From contig VIIQ02000278.1 in the NCBI GenBank assembly GCA_007449985.2, forward strand, positions 1 through 64,000: DNA of 64,000 nucleotides, in the 5' to 3' direction. Below are positions 38,801-49,532 of this stretch, one piece after another. The notes under the pieces were generated by a model that made no database searches, was not told the origin of the DNA, and saw only the letters and a program-made list of their open reading frames with translations. This DNA is from Desmodesmus armatus. Taxonomy: Eukaryota > Chlorophyta > Chlorophyceae > Sphaeropleales > Scenedesmaceae. How positions within the stretch are numbered: the first letter of the stretch is position 1; every line of letters begins with the position of its first letter. Position numbers and translations under genes: made by a program.

Positions 38801-41800
38801 GTCCATAGCTGCAATGCAACGGGCCAGCTGAGTTTGGTGGGTGGTGCCGAACACTAGCTGCATGCACCGCTGCACTGAGTCCCCACCACCATAGGCAAAT
38901 ACTGAAGCATACTTGTCCCTGATATGATCATATGCGGGGCACTCTAAGACAAAATGCAGCAAGTCCTCAGGCCTGTCCCCCCCACACCTGGCTACAAGTG
39001 TGTCATGCCACTCAGCACGCAACCCCCTACCAGAGCAGAGGGGGCAGGTTCGCCCATGCTGTTGTCCCCCACCATGCAGGCGTCCACTCAAGTGGTGCCC
39101 GCCAAGCCGGTACCGTCCCAAACACCGCAAGATCCCCCTAGGCAAGCATAGCTGATGGAAGCTCGGGGCATTGTCCCTCCCATGTACTACATTGGCCTCA
39201 AGGGCATGCACCCATGCGGCATGCGCCCTAAGATGGGTGCTGAGTGACACACCTGCCCTAGGGTCAGCGCTAGCAAGAACGACAGCCTGCCAGTGGGCCG
39301 CCTGATATCGCAAGGCAGCCTGCATCACCGCTTCCTTGGTGATGTTGATGGCTTTGATGGAATCAACAGTCACCCCCGGTGTGCCTGAGCGCCACAGGTC
39401 CCCCTCCACAAAGCCAATATCTTCCAATCCTTCCAACAAACAGAAAGTCCAACAGTTGACGCACCCTTTCAACATCATGTCTATGTCCGCTAACCACACC
39501 TGGTGGGCCAGCCGGTCGGGCTCCATGGCTGCCAGCTTGGCCCACCAACTAGCTGCCAGGGACAGCCACCGACACGGTAGGGAGGCTCGGTGGGTGTCCC
39601 TCAACAGAACGTCGCGACTGGCGGTGCGATGTGCCCCATACAGTTCGCGTAAAAACAAGAAGTGCACGTCGTCTGCTTCGCAGGCGCGGCCTGCGTAAGC
39701 GTCAGTCAACCATTTGTGGCACATGGAAGGCCCCCAGATATGTGCCCCATATGAAAGGACCGGGTCCACCAGGATGTCAAACATTCGCATGCGGAGATCT
39801 CCCTGTGAAATGTGGTGAAGCCGCAATAGATGCAGCAAACCGAACAATGCCTTGCGGCCTTTCGACGCAAGCTGACCGCTGGCTGTATCGAACCCCTTCG
39901 TCGCATGTAGCTGCAACCCCAGGTAGGTGCAACTATCCTCGTATCTCAATGCGTGCCCCCTGTAGGTCAAGACATCCGTAGGGCAAGTAACACCCGGCCG
40001 CCGAAACACGACAACATGTGTTTTAGCCAGGTTGACTTCCATGTCAAACAACCGGCAGAAAAGGGACAAGCAGTCCAACAGCTGCTGGATGTGGTGGCAG
40101 GCCCAAGCCAACAGGTTGACGTCATCGGCGTACATCACATCTGGGACGCGAAGGTTGCCGATGTCGGGCCCGGCGCCAGGCACTCGTCGCAGGATCAACT
40201 TATGCAATAAATCCATAAACAGTCCAAACAAAAGTGGAGACAGCTCACTGCCCTGCCGGGTGCCACGGTGCGTCTGGAACGCCGGGCCCAGGCGGCCATT
40301 CACACACACACGCACCAACACCCTGTCATACAATGCAGTGACGGCCTCTAAGAATGGTCCATGCACCCCCAGCTCCCTGCAGCGCGCTATCAACAGATCA
40401 CGTCTAACGAGGTCAAAAGCCTTCCTAAAGTCAACAAATACAGCCCAAAGACGGGAACGCTGGGGGGAAGACCCCTGGCCTGTCCATTGCACCTGTGATA
40501 TCAGGTGTTGCATTGTGAACAATGCATCCAAGCACCCATATTTGCCCCTGAACCCACACTGTGTCGGAGCACGAATACCCTCTCGTTCAACAATGCGGTC
40601 AAAGCGCCGATGCAGTATCCTATCCAGCACACGCCCAAACACACTGCCAACCCCGATGGGGCGGTAGCAGTCTTTGTCAGATGGCGCTTGCGACGCCTGC
40701 GGCTTAGGGACCGGGGTGACCTTGCTGCACATCAGTTCGTCACAGCCGCCGCCACTAGCTGAGGTTAATGCCTTGTGCATGACACTTGTCACACACTCCA
40801 CAAAAGGGGGGCACCATAGGACAACTCACCACCCTCTACTGCAGCCGTGTCTGCTGCCCCGAGTAATGGCTGGAGACATTGACCACGCGCCTTCGCTGTC
40901 ACATGTCAGCGTTGTTGAATCAGGGGTGGCAGAGCACGTCATGGTGCAGCTTGTGCCAGTAAGGTGGCGACCATCTGCAGCCTTGATTTCGTTGCATGCG
41001 CTGACACTTGCGTCATGAGCAGTGAGTGGCGTGCACAAGCCTGCAGGGCACGCAACACCATCATCCCGATAACGTTAGCCAGGTGCATGTAGCCCTACTT
41101 CCGCAGAAGGGAGGGACTGCCTTGGAGGGCACTTTTGGGAGGGTGGGAAGGAGGGAGGGCACTTTTGGCATAAATGGGTGCCAGGGGGCGACCCTAGGGT
41201 ACAAGCTGAAGCACTGAAGCCTGGACAAGAACAGCAGTCAATTATAACACCGAGAACCCAATGTGTCACGAGCTAGATAAGTGCTGGTCCGTTAACGGCG
41301 GCAGCATTGGATTTGCCATCCTCCATGGGTTGCAGCTGCAGGCATTGTGCCTTGGCAGATGAACCGCCTTGATGATCTGCATCACCATACCGTATGTGCA
41401 ACTCTAGAGATCTGTGAGCCTGTTGTCACGGTGACATCACCGAGCTGATGTTGAGTGATTTGAAGGGCATTCATCAGGCACATCCGAGTCCCCAGATTTG
41501 TAAATGTTGCTGACAGTGTGTTTCAGCCACCCCAACTTACTTAGGCAGTTGACAGGAGCTGACCACGCGCCATTGGTGCATGTCAGCTGTGAGGGTGTGT
41601 TGACCTGAGGTGCCATGTTGGAGGGGCATGCCACATCGCAGACAACACCAGACTCATAGGGAGGCCCTGTGACGATGTTGCCCGCCTTGTTGCAGGGTCC
41701 CAGGGTTGTCCCATGCTGGCCAGCAAGCTGCTCATTGGTGGGTGCTGCACATGCATCAGCTGCACAGCAAGCAGCACCAAGCCAACAGAGTGTGTTGCAT

Positions 41801-42787
41801 GACATCATGATGTCGAGACCATGCATGTGTGGTGGCACCTGCAAGCCTGTCTCTGATGGGCTGCATTCTGAGGGTTGCACAGCATCTGCAGAGCACATCA
41901 GGTGAAGCACTACAATCGATGTCCTGGCTATGCACTGGGAGAGTCACCGTCCCCACACACCCCAGCTGCAGCAGCTGGACGTCATTTTGAACGCTTTTGA
42001 CTTCAAAGCTCACCCTCGCATGCATGAGTGCTTGAGTTGAAGGTGTAGCTCTGCATGCACTGGCAGGTGCGGAGTGTAGGGTTGGGGGTGGCATGGCTGC
42101 GATCGCAGGACCTGTTGTCGCAGGCCTCTGCAGCCCAGCTGCTGTCGCTAGTGGTGCTGACACAGCAGTCGTCATCATGCTGGATATGGCCGTGCTGCAA
42201 TCAGAGCAGCATGATGATGCACCAAACACACGTTAGCGTAAGTAGCTCCGACCGTCGATCCTTCCTTTGTCCGTCGCCGGTCAAACTCCTCATCCGACAT
42301 GCATGTCGAGACGAACCATGAATTTACCTTTTGGAGGGTTCAAAAATGACACTAGCTTCTGAGCTGTCCGTCGGACTGGCTCTTGGATGCTGTGCGTCGT
42401 GCTGCTGGCAGTTCAACATGTTACAGTATGCTCGTTCATCTGCAGTGCCTGTCCGGCGCGCAAACAATGGCACGAGTGTCGTTATGGAAGCAGTGATGGT
42501 GTTCACCTGCCATCCAGCTATGGAGACCGACAACAGGGAGAATGTGCCAGCAGTTGAGTTGCGATGGCATATCCTGACCTGCAAACGGGGCCAAAAATGC
42601 TGTTCTTGGTGTCATATGTGCACTCTTTGTTGTCCAAGGTGTGTTGCAGGTTGTAAGGCTCACTCACCTTGCCTCCCTGCAGCACCGAAGGTCCCGAGGC
42701 AAACCTGGCAGACGCGCTGACTCCGACAAATTGGCCATGAAGGATCAACATGAGGCAGAAGATGGTAAGAATCATGAAGCACCTCAT
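35848..42787 (-). CDS. Secreted Sushi (CCP) x4 plus hevein-type chitin-binding protein, LINE-disrupted
   Basis: Exons: 42787-42668, 42194-42014, 41759-41541, 41040-40862 joined to 38262-38256 (split by a LINE), 37839-37633, 37071-36874, 35987-35848. All junctions keep frame; about 420 residues. Exon 1 is a 40-codon signal peptide exon (MRCFMILTIFCLMLILHGQF). Exon 2 is Cys-rich (TCQCMQSYTFNSSTHACEG). Exons 3-6 are four phase 1-1 modules with the Sushi signature of spaced Cys and a late Trp (WSAPVNC, WSMSSALTC). The last exon has the hevein pattern CGNGICCSHGRCCSGYGWCG then TADYCGWGC, which suggests chitin or N-acetylglucosamine binding outside the cell. Exons 3+4 and 5+6 are a duplicated pair. 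With the LINE in exon 4 the reading frame is interrupted, so this allele is probably null or truncated. Confidence 0.75.
38269..40861 (-). mobile_element. LINE (non-LTR retrotransposon), 5'-truncated, about 2.6 kb
   Basis: Element runs from 40861 to 38269 in minus orientation, the same as the host gene. Its edges are defined by the duplicated target ATTACT on both sides (40867-40862 and 38268-38263). It holds one long ORF, a 3' non-coding region of about 270 bp, a hairpin (ACCGCTCAGCGGT) and a poly-C end directly before the target duplication. No endonuclease domain is present, so it is 5'-truncated, as is usual for target-primed reverse transcription. Confidence 0.85.
38543..40801 (-). CDS. 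LINE ORF: reverse transcriptase with zinc-finger domain
   Basis: An intact reading frame of 752 codons. Reverse transcriptase motifs appear in order: CYRPIGVGSVFGRVLDRIL (residues 45-63), FVDFRKAFD (122-130), RQGSELSPLLF (182-192) and YADD (224-227, the catalytic aspartates). The thumb region follows. Near residue 600 a zinc-finger-like block (CPLCSGRG...HFVLECPAYDHIR) matches the zf-RVT domain of plant and algal LINEs. The C-terminal 30 residues are strongly hydrophobic (GALVVAVMWVLLCLLAQQ), which is unusual for a LINE protein. The first residues of the fingers domain and any endonuclease are missing; reading back, the frame meets a TGA about 25 bp before the start. Absence of internal stops argues for a young copy. 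Confidence 0.9.
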   Translation of the reverse strand: MECVTSVMHKALTSASGGGCDELMCSKVTPVPKPQASQAPSDKDCYRPIGVGSVFGRVLDRILHRRFDRIVEREGIRAPTQCGFRGKYGCLDALFTMQHLISQVQWTGQGSSPQRSRLWAVFVDFRKAFDLVRRDLLIARCRELGVHGPFLEAVTALYDRVLVRVCVNGRLGPAFQTHRGTRQGSELSPLLFGLFMDLLHKLILRRVPGAGPDIGNLRVPDVMYADDVNLLAWACHHIQQLLDCLSLFCRLFDMEVNLAKTHVVVFRRPGVTCPTDVLTYRGHALRYEDSCTYLGLQLHATKGFDTASGQLASKGRKALFGLLHLLRLHHISQGDLRMRMFDILVDPVLSYGAHIWGPSMCHKWLTDAYAGRACEADDVHFLFLRELYGAHRTASRDVLLRDTHRASLPCRWLSLAASWWAKLAAMEPDRLAHQVWLADIDMMLKGCVNCWTFCLLEGLEDIGFVEGDLWRSGTPGVTVDSIKAINITKEAVMQAALRYQAAHWQAVVLASADPRAGVSLSTHLRAHAAWVHALEANVVHGRDNAPSFHQLCLPRGILRCLGRYRLGGHHLSGRLHGGGQQHGRTCPLCSGRGLRAEWHDTLVARCGGDRPEDLLHFVLECPAYDHIRDKYASVFAYGGGDSVQRCMQLVFGTTHQTQLARCIAAMDVYRRHLLGKGNLFGVRPIQQPDGYVAVMPYPACLHRATSLPLSTQLLRLGVRHSDTLALAAGALVVAVMWVLLCLLAQQMIGLMC
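40862..40867 (-). repeat. Target-site duplication of the LINE (partner at 38263-38268)
   Basis: ATTACT on the minus strand flanks both LINE ends. Joining the flanks through one copy gives an exon of 186 bases whose end, ATTACTTGTCCGA|GTGAGTTGCG, aligns with the paralogous exon end CTCACTTGTAAGG|GTGAGTTGCG at 36874. Confidence 0.85.
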
Positions 42788-42944
42788 CTCGTAGGAGCTT
42801 GCAATCGTCAATAGTGTGAGTTGAAGCCGTGATAGTGATCTGAGCGACGTCGGAAGACAAACATTGCTTCTTTTGTGACTGTAGCCATCAAAAGAGCACG
42901 CCAGTGCTTCCATTGTCGACGGTACCTTGTTACAAGGACGACGA

Positions 42945-43095
42945 CCATCATAGTGATGATCATACATGCTCACAAATCGAGGGTATCCCCACAAAAGAAC
43001 GCGTGCAGGATGCTCAATGCATGTCGTTTGTTGATTTGCAATGCACGAACACACGTTTCCCTCAGTGCTTCTAGACCGCTCTGTGACCGCCTGCA
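42945..43095 (+). repeat. Dispersed repeat, copy B (relative at 11921-12075)
   Basis: Diverged copy of the block at 11921-12075, sharing GATGCTCAATGCATGTC and CTGTGACCG in the same order. It lies 160-310 bp upstream of the Sushi/hevein start codon. Confidence 0.4.
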
Positions 43096-43263
43096 CAGCG
43101 CCTCGTACTGTCGGGCAGTGCGGTCCGCTGAGCACACACCACTCAACACGTTCAAACCAGTTTCAGGGGGCATGTTCAACCCTTTCAGGGCCAACGTGCA
43201 GCACAAACAGCATCATTCGGGTGACCAACACGTGAACTTGGCAGATCAGAGGGTTTGTTCAAC

Positions 43264-43291
43264 AGGTGCATGCACCTAGGTGCATGCACCT
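43264..43291. repeat. Perfect palindrome, 14 bp repeated twice
   Basis: AGGTGCATGCACCT occurs twice in a row, so the 28 bp as a whole is also its own reverse complement. Confidence 0.9.
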
Positions 43292-43862
43292 CTGCATGCA
43301 GCGGCCGGCTGAGGGACTTCAACTATGCCTCAACAGCACCTCCTGGAACCCAGCTGGTTCTGATTGACACTGTATTGTACACATCTTGCGAGTCTCTCAG
43401 ACATTCCAAGTCATAGGGGGGTGGTGCTGCCGCAGGCAGGTACAGTACTACATGCTGATCAAGCAATGCTTGTACTACGGCGCTTGGCCCCCTAAATAAC
43501 GCCAACTCTATCCAAAGCTGGTTTCGCTGGGCTCATCGGTGATCTTGCAGTTGTTTGAAGGCATGTGAACCCGGTCAACTTGTTCAAACCTGGCCGGGCG
43601 TAAACATGCCCGACTTTGACCGCTGCTAGTGACCAGCCAGGCATCAATATGAGCTGAGAACTTGACAGGGCACACTAGGTTTGCCATAGGTCGGCCACAA
43701 GGAGGACATTTTTGCATACCTGGCCCCTAGTGAGTGGAATCATTCCCATGCTTGGATTGTTGTGGCTGTACACATGCCCCTGAGCTGGCTCAACCCTCAG
43801 GCCACACCACAGCTGAATGCTGCCAACAGCTGCAGCACCAAGTGGCAATCACACCAGTGCTG

Positions 43863-43867
43863 TTACA
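43863..43867 (-). promoter_or_regulatory. Candidate polyadenylation signal TGTAA for the Rieske gene
   Basis: TGTAA on the minus strand about 50 nt after the stop codon at 43914. The position would give a very short 3' UTR. Confidence 0.35.
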
Positions 43868-43913
43868 AGATGGAACAGAACAGACGTAGCACACCACCAG
43901 AGGCTTGAGCTCC

Positions 43914-44957
43914 TTAGTGGTTGTCTGCATGTGAGAATTCCACATACTCAAACCTGGTGATCAGCTCAGCTGTGGACCTGGCCACAGCAACTGCCAAGAG
44001 CCCTACCACCCCCATCAACAACGCAGCAACACCCAACGCCCCACCCCCGGCTGCTGCTGCTGTATTGCCCACTGCTGCTGCCGTACTGCTTGGCGCTACT
44101 GCTGCTGCTGCTGCTGCTGCCGCTACATCCTGCGCACGTGTCAGTACTGCTATCGCATGCGGCAGCACAGCAGCACCCAGAAGCCCCATCAAGCCAGCTA
44201 GGCTCGCTGCCGCTGCTAGCTGTGCTCGCTGTAGCTTGGTTTTGAGGGACGACAAAACCCCGCTGCACTCTGTGCAGTGCTGCGTGTGTTGGGCCAGCCT
44301 GTCATTGAGCTGACGAGGGGACAGCCTTAGTCCCGCTGCTGCTGCTGCTGCTGACAGGGACAGCACCGAGGCTGCTGTCGGGGGCGTGCTGCTGCTGCTG
44401 CTTGAGGTGGTGGCGGCTGGTAGGGGAAGCTGGTAGGCAGCGTCTGCCCAGCGGCGAACTGCATGGGGCAGAGCACAGCAGAAGTAGGTGTGTGAGGAGG
44501 TTGCAGAGGGTGTGTGGCACGGCGCAGAGGAAAGGTGGGAGGGTGTGTTGCATAGCTGGAGGCAGGGGCAAACAGGTTGGGTGAAGGGGGGGGTTCCAGG
44601 TCTGGGAAGGTCTGGCTGCGGACTTCAGTGTGGCTACAAAAATAGGGGAGGACGTCATATGGACTTTTTTTGCCGAACAACAATGGCATTGTCCACCAAG
44701 GTCGAGCCAGGTGGAACCTCATAAGTTGTGATCCCCCGTGGTAATTTGCTCGACCATCACGAATCAAAAGAACAATCCTGTGTTTGCAGCATAAACATTG
44801 CACCCCCCCCCCCTGAAACGCTAGAAGTGGGACAGTCGCCCACCTGCTGCCACCAGGCCATCACATGGTGCCGGCATGTAGTAATCCTTGGCCCAGGCTG
44901 ACTTGCCCCGGTGGGCCAGGATCCTGTCCTGCATGTTGAGGAACACCTGCATGCACA

Positions 44958-44991
<34 letters not shown>

Positions 44992-47900
44992 GCACACATG
45001 AAGGTGTATCATGGTGCATCCAAGTTGGCGCCCCTCATTCAAAGCCACAGTGTCGTAACAACACCACACTCACCCCTTTCCCCCAGACCACTCCATCACA
45101 CACGTTTGTTCAACCCTACAATTGTGCACCAGCACATCATCACACCCCATTCCATGAACAGCGCTTTTGGAAAGCCTCAGCAGCAAAGCCCCAAATGCAG
45201 GATCAACATGACGTCCTGAAGCCAGCCGCTGTCACTCACATTGTCCTGGTCAAACAGCTTGTTCATGCCCAAGTGCTCCTGGAACAGAGGCCGCCGCTGG
45301 AAGCTGGCCCTACAAAGCAGTACACATGAGCACACAGACTGGCGTTAGTACAGTGCTGGTGGTGGTGAACGGTGTCATACTGCATTGCTGCAAACTTGCT
45401 GCAGCTGCTCTCTTCCCTCCCCCCCCCGCTCCCACCGCCTTCCCGGCCCCACCCAACACACATGGCCAGCCTGCCTGAACAGCGTAGGCATCAGCTGCTT
45501 TGAATTGGTGAACAGCATCTGCAGGATGCTGTTCACCGCTATGAATTGGTAACGCGTGATGCTGTTGACATGCCCAGGGTTTGGGCTACAGACCTTCCAG
45601 GGCAGTGCCAGCAAGTCATTAGCCTTGAAGCAATCCTGTCACAGCTGCTCATTGTCTGCCCTCCCCACCCCCCCCCCCTCCGAAACCCCTCAAAACCTCA
45701 AACCCACACCCAACTCACACCCACACCCAACCCGCCCACCTGAACAGCGTGGGCATCAGCTGCTTGGGGTTGGTGAACAGCGTCTTCAAAATGTCCATAT
45801 TTGTAACACGGGGTGCATTTGACATGCCCAGGGTGTAGGCTACAGACCTTCCGGGACCTGCTGGTACCGCCAGCAAGTCATTCTGTAACATGAAGGGACC
45901 CAGATCATACTGGTAGACCACACACCCCGGGGGAGAGAAGGACACACGCCCACTTGGCGACAGCACTGCATGGCATGCAGCACACAGCACAGCACGGCAC
46001 AGTGCGTGAGCGAGGGGTGACACGGCACGGAAAGCACAGGTGCTCAGCACATGCACAAGACTGCAAGTGATCTGGAGATGCTCTTCACTTGCTGTTGCCG
46101 TGTCCTGCAGCGTTGCACACAAAATGCATTTTCTGCAAAGCACACCACTACAAACATTTGCAGGGTCTAAAGATCAGACAAGAACGCGGAAAAGTTCAAC
46201 TAATACCACACCATAGACCAACATGCATCCAAGATACAGCACAAGCTGCCGTGCACAAGACACCGACATGTGCACACCTTATAACAAGCTGGATGCAGCA
46301 CATCACAGGCAAGACAGCATGATCCAAAGCATTCCCGCACAACTGCCGACTGCAAGCCACCACACTCAACACAGCATGCACGGCAACACACTTCAAAGCA
46401 CATGCTGCCACACACAAGCCACCACGCACAACACAGCGTGTGTGGCACTGCCGCTGTGGCCAGGTGTGCGCACCTGATGGGAAGCTGAAAGCCGCCAGTG
46501 GTGCTTGGTGCTTAAAGCTGAATGAGGGCCGGGCAGCTGCATCCTCAGGACTGTCCCCTGACGGCACCTGCAGTGGCATGCGTGAAGGGTTTTTGTGCAT
46601 GGGCGGGGGTTGTCACCGTTGGTCCCTTGTTTGGGGTTCAGGGTTTGCATGGAGCTTCTCAAAACCTCACCAGCATGGATGCCGGTCAATATCTTGACAG
46701 ACACCGGAACACTCCTGTGTGTCAAACAGTACTCGTTGGCAGCAGGTAGAACCCGTAATTCACCAACTTCAGCTGGCATTCAGGCCCAGCTGTCACACAA
46801 AGCTCGCATCTATCTTCCGAAGGTAAAGGCAATCAGACCATATCCGATGCACACACGATTTCGCTTCAAATCTACTTTGTGACCTGGCGTATGTAGGCAA
46901 GCCTTGTGGCTATGTTTGTATGCAGACACATGTATGCAAGCCTTGTAGCTATGTAGGTAAGCCGCACCTGCATTGGTGCGAAGGGCATTGCGTCTGCCCG
47001 CTCCCTGAGCATCATGGGTGTCAGCTTGTGGTGGGAGAACGGCAGGTGGGCTGCATTGCAGGCAGGACACACAGCGGCAACGCAGCACAACACCAGACAG
47101 CGGCTTTTTATGTTGCAGGCTACCAGCTTCATTACATGTGTGCCAGGGGCTGTAACATGTAAGGGCTGTAACTTGCAAACTGGGTATGGCGTGTGTGCTG
47201 GTGTGATGTTGGATACTGCAGGCGAGCTATTGCCCTCACAAGAGCCAGTATTTTCAACACAACGACACACGGCTACAAGGCAGTACAAGGACATCACATG
47301 GTGACTTTTGGGGTTCTTTGTCAACCACACAGTGATCGCGCGAGCTCTGTACCAAACTCACACCACAGTGATCGCGCGAGCTCTGTACCAAACTCACACC
47401 ACCTGCACAGAATAGGACCCCATGCCCTTCCCCCCCTGCCTCTGTCCATACTGCCCCTGCCCCCTGCCGCCTTTGTGCGCACCCCCCTACAAGCAAGACT
47501 GGAACCTCTGCCATCCATCCCCTTCAGCTGTGCACTCACAAGGGTCCAAATAGTTTCCACCAGCATACCAAAGCTGTAGGGCAACCTTTCCCCCTGCGCC
47601 CCCCCCCCCCCCTCTCCCAACCTCAGAGGGTTCAGACAAGTCCACCATACCCCCCCCCCCCACAACTCACAGGGGTCAGACAGGTTTTCCACCAGCATAT
47701 CAAAGCTGTAGGGCAGCTCCCTCCGGTACCACTTGTGGTGGCCCCCAGGTGTCGCCTCCCACCTCTCCACCAGCCCCTTGCTCACAGGCAGGGGTGCTGC
47801 TGCCGCTGCTGCTGCTGCCGCCGGCCCTACAGAGGGCCACACCCATATGAGACCATAGGCCTCTTGTACAGGGTAGGCTGTTGCGCAGGAGCGTTTGCTG

Positions 47901-49532
47901 CTGCATGCTGCTGCTTTGGCCTTAGAGTCGAGAGCTTGGGGGATCTCTGTGCAGGAGCCGCTGCCGTTAAAACGCCAGCCGTGGTAACTGTAGGGTGGTG
48001 GTGAAGATAATTGGGGGGGGGGGGCACACAGACGGGAGGAGTGTTGTGCATGATGTAAACGAGACATGGAGCTTGCAACGCGCCTGCCTCTGCTGTTGCC
48101 TGTGCTGCATCAGCTGCTGCTGCTATGCCTGCACCATAAGGCAGGAAAATCAGCCCTGATCTGTCAGAACACACACACCTTGAGCACTGATGCACCTGCA
48201 GCTGCCGAGTGGTTCAATGCCAATGCAGCACCGCTACGACCACCCCTGTTTCCACGACTTCCTCTCACCTGCACTGCAGGGTGCCATCCTCTGCCAGCCG
48301 ACCTTCACTCAAGGGGGCAAGCCTGCACGGGTAGCAGGGGCGGGGGAGGGGCGGGGGAGAGGGGGGGGGGGGAGTGAGCAGCAGGGGGAGGGGGGTTTGA
48401 CAGGGTGTGTGTGGCAGAGAAGGGAGGGAGGTGACAGAAAGGGGACAAGGGCGGTTGGGTGATAGATAACAAGCTAGTCTGCTGCCCCCTCCGCCTTCAT
48501 CCTGGGGCACCAGTGCCAGGTGATGAATGCACCCCCTCCACAGCACTAGCTATCGCCGCAGCAACTCGGCTGCTTTTGAGCTCAGGTGTCTGCTGCATTT
48601 GACACATCAGATAAAGACTGGACCACCTGTCTGCTGAATTAGCATGCCCCCCCCCCCCCCCCTCTCCCCACACACGACCAAAGGCGAGCACATGAAAAAC
48701 ACGCAGGCCATGTGCGTGGCACACACTGAGTCTTCATGAGTCACTTTGTCACAATTACCTGTGTGGGCAGGCATCTTCAAAGCAGTGCCATGCTCCTGCA
48801 GCGTCCCTCCACAGCACCAACTGCCGCCCCAGCAGCTCTACTGCATGGGGCTTGCTGGGGTCTGTCACTGCTGAGACCTGCACTGGCCACCAGTGCGACT
48901 GCCACTCAAAGCCCTGTAGGAGCTCTGAGCGGGAACTGCTGCTGCTGCTTTGAGTGTACGATGTGCTGGGAGCGTTGCCGTTGGCGGTGAGGGAGTCCTG
49001 TGCTGCTGTGCTGGTGCTGCATGGCCATCAGGGCAGGCAAGGCAGTCCAAGGTGTGGTCGGGGGAAGGGCGGGGGTCACAGTGAACAATTAAGCACTGTA
49101 GGTCTGGTGTGTGGTTTTGATGAACAGTAATAAGGGTGTTGCGAAAGCAGCTGCGGGGGACGAGCCCCCCAGCATGACCAGACCACAACTTTGGTCAGGT
49201 TCTCCCACACCTGGTGTCTGTGGCAGTTGTGAAGGCTCTGACACGCTGCTTCCGTGCAACGCGCTGCGATCGTTTGACAAAAGCATTGTGGAACGTACTG
49301 TGCTGCCTGTGGCCTTCCCAACAGTGGTTTGGGGACAGAATTTTGAGGGCCATGCGTGCGGTGCCAACGCCCAAGATGCACGAAAAGATACAGCTGTCTT
49401 TCGGTATCTGCACCAACAGGATTTATGCGCGATCCCCGACGACCCTTGGACCTTGGAGTCCAGAATCCGAAGCAGTTTGTGACATGTTTTGAACTGTTTG
49501 TGGGCAAGTGGCCCAAAAGGTGCCACGAACAT
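43914..49532 (-). CDS. Rieske oxygenase, pheophorbide a oxygenase/ACD1-like
   Basis: Phase-consistent exons: 49532-49211 (tentative), an exon ending at 48759 (start near 48990-49010), 48322-48269, 47987-47671, 47050-46968, 46567-46474, 45965-45740, 45309-45240, 44946-44844, 44458-43914. The Rieske 2Fe-2S ligands are complete: DACPHRLAPLSEGR and LQCSYHGW across two introns. Upstream is FEWQSHWWPV and LLGRQLVLWRDAAGAWHCF; downstream NLSDPSHLPFSHHKL supplies the mononuclear-iron histidines. The C-terminal exon has RRWAD, a HCTEC redox CxxC, two hydrophobic helices and ends FEYVEFSHADNH. This layout is that of PAO/TIC55/PTC52, membrane-anchored plastid oxygenases that open or modify chlorophyll breakdown intermediates. 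Which subfamily is not decided. The first exon reads like a transit peptide but is weakly supported. Partial exon copies lie in two introns. Confidence 0.8.
45479..45605 (-). pseudogene. Echo copy of Rieske exon 45965-45740 (3' end)
   Basis: Repeats the end of the preceding exon: TNSKQLMPTLFR against TNPKQLMPTLFR, preceded by GTCTGTAGCC and CCCTGGGCATGTCAA in both. The donor has changed from GTGGGC to GCAGGC, so it is unlikely to splice. Confidence 0.75.
47328..47399 (+). repeat. 36-bp perfect tandem duplication
   Basis: CACAGTGATCGCGCGAGCTC and the following 16 bases occur twice back to back in an intron of the Rieske gene. Confidence 0.9.
47530..47591 (-). pseudogene. Echo copy of Rieske exon 47987-47671 (3' end)
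   Basis: LPYSFGMLVETIWTL repeats LPYSFDMLVENLSDP at the end of the preceding exon, including the following GTGAGT donor. It lies 80 bp downstream in the intron, separated by C-rich sequence. Confidence 0.75.

Larger units (their letters stand above)
42788..43913. other. Intergenic interval between Sushi/hevein gene and Rieske gene
   Basis: No supported gene. It holds the upstream region of the minus-strand Sushi/hevein gene, including dispersed repeat copy B (42945-43095), and at its right end the short 3' UTR of the Rieske gene. Confidence 0.5.

Noticed and set aside
40826..40861. Exon 4 of the Sushi gene ending at GTGAGT near 40824-40829
   Set aside because: That donor lies inside the LINE, breaks the phase, and is explained better by the insertion with its target duplication.
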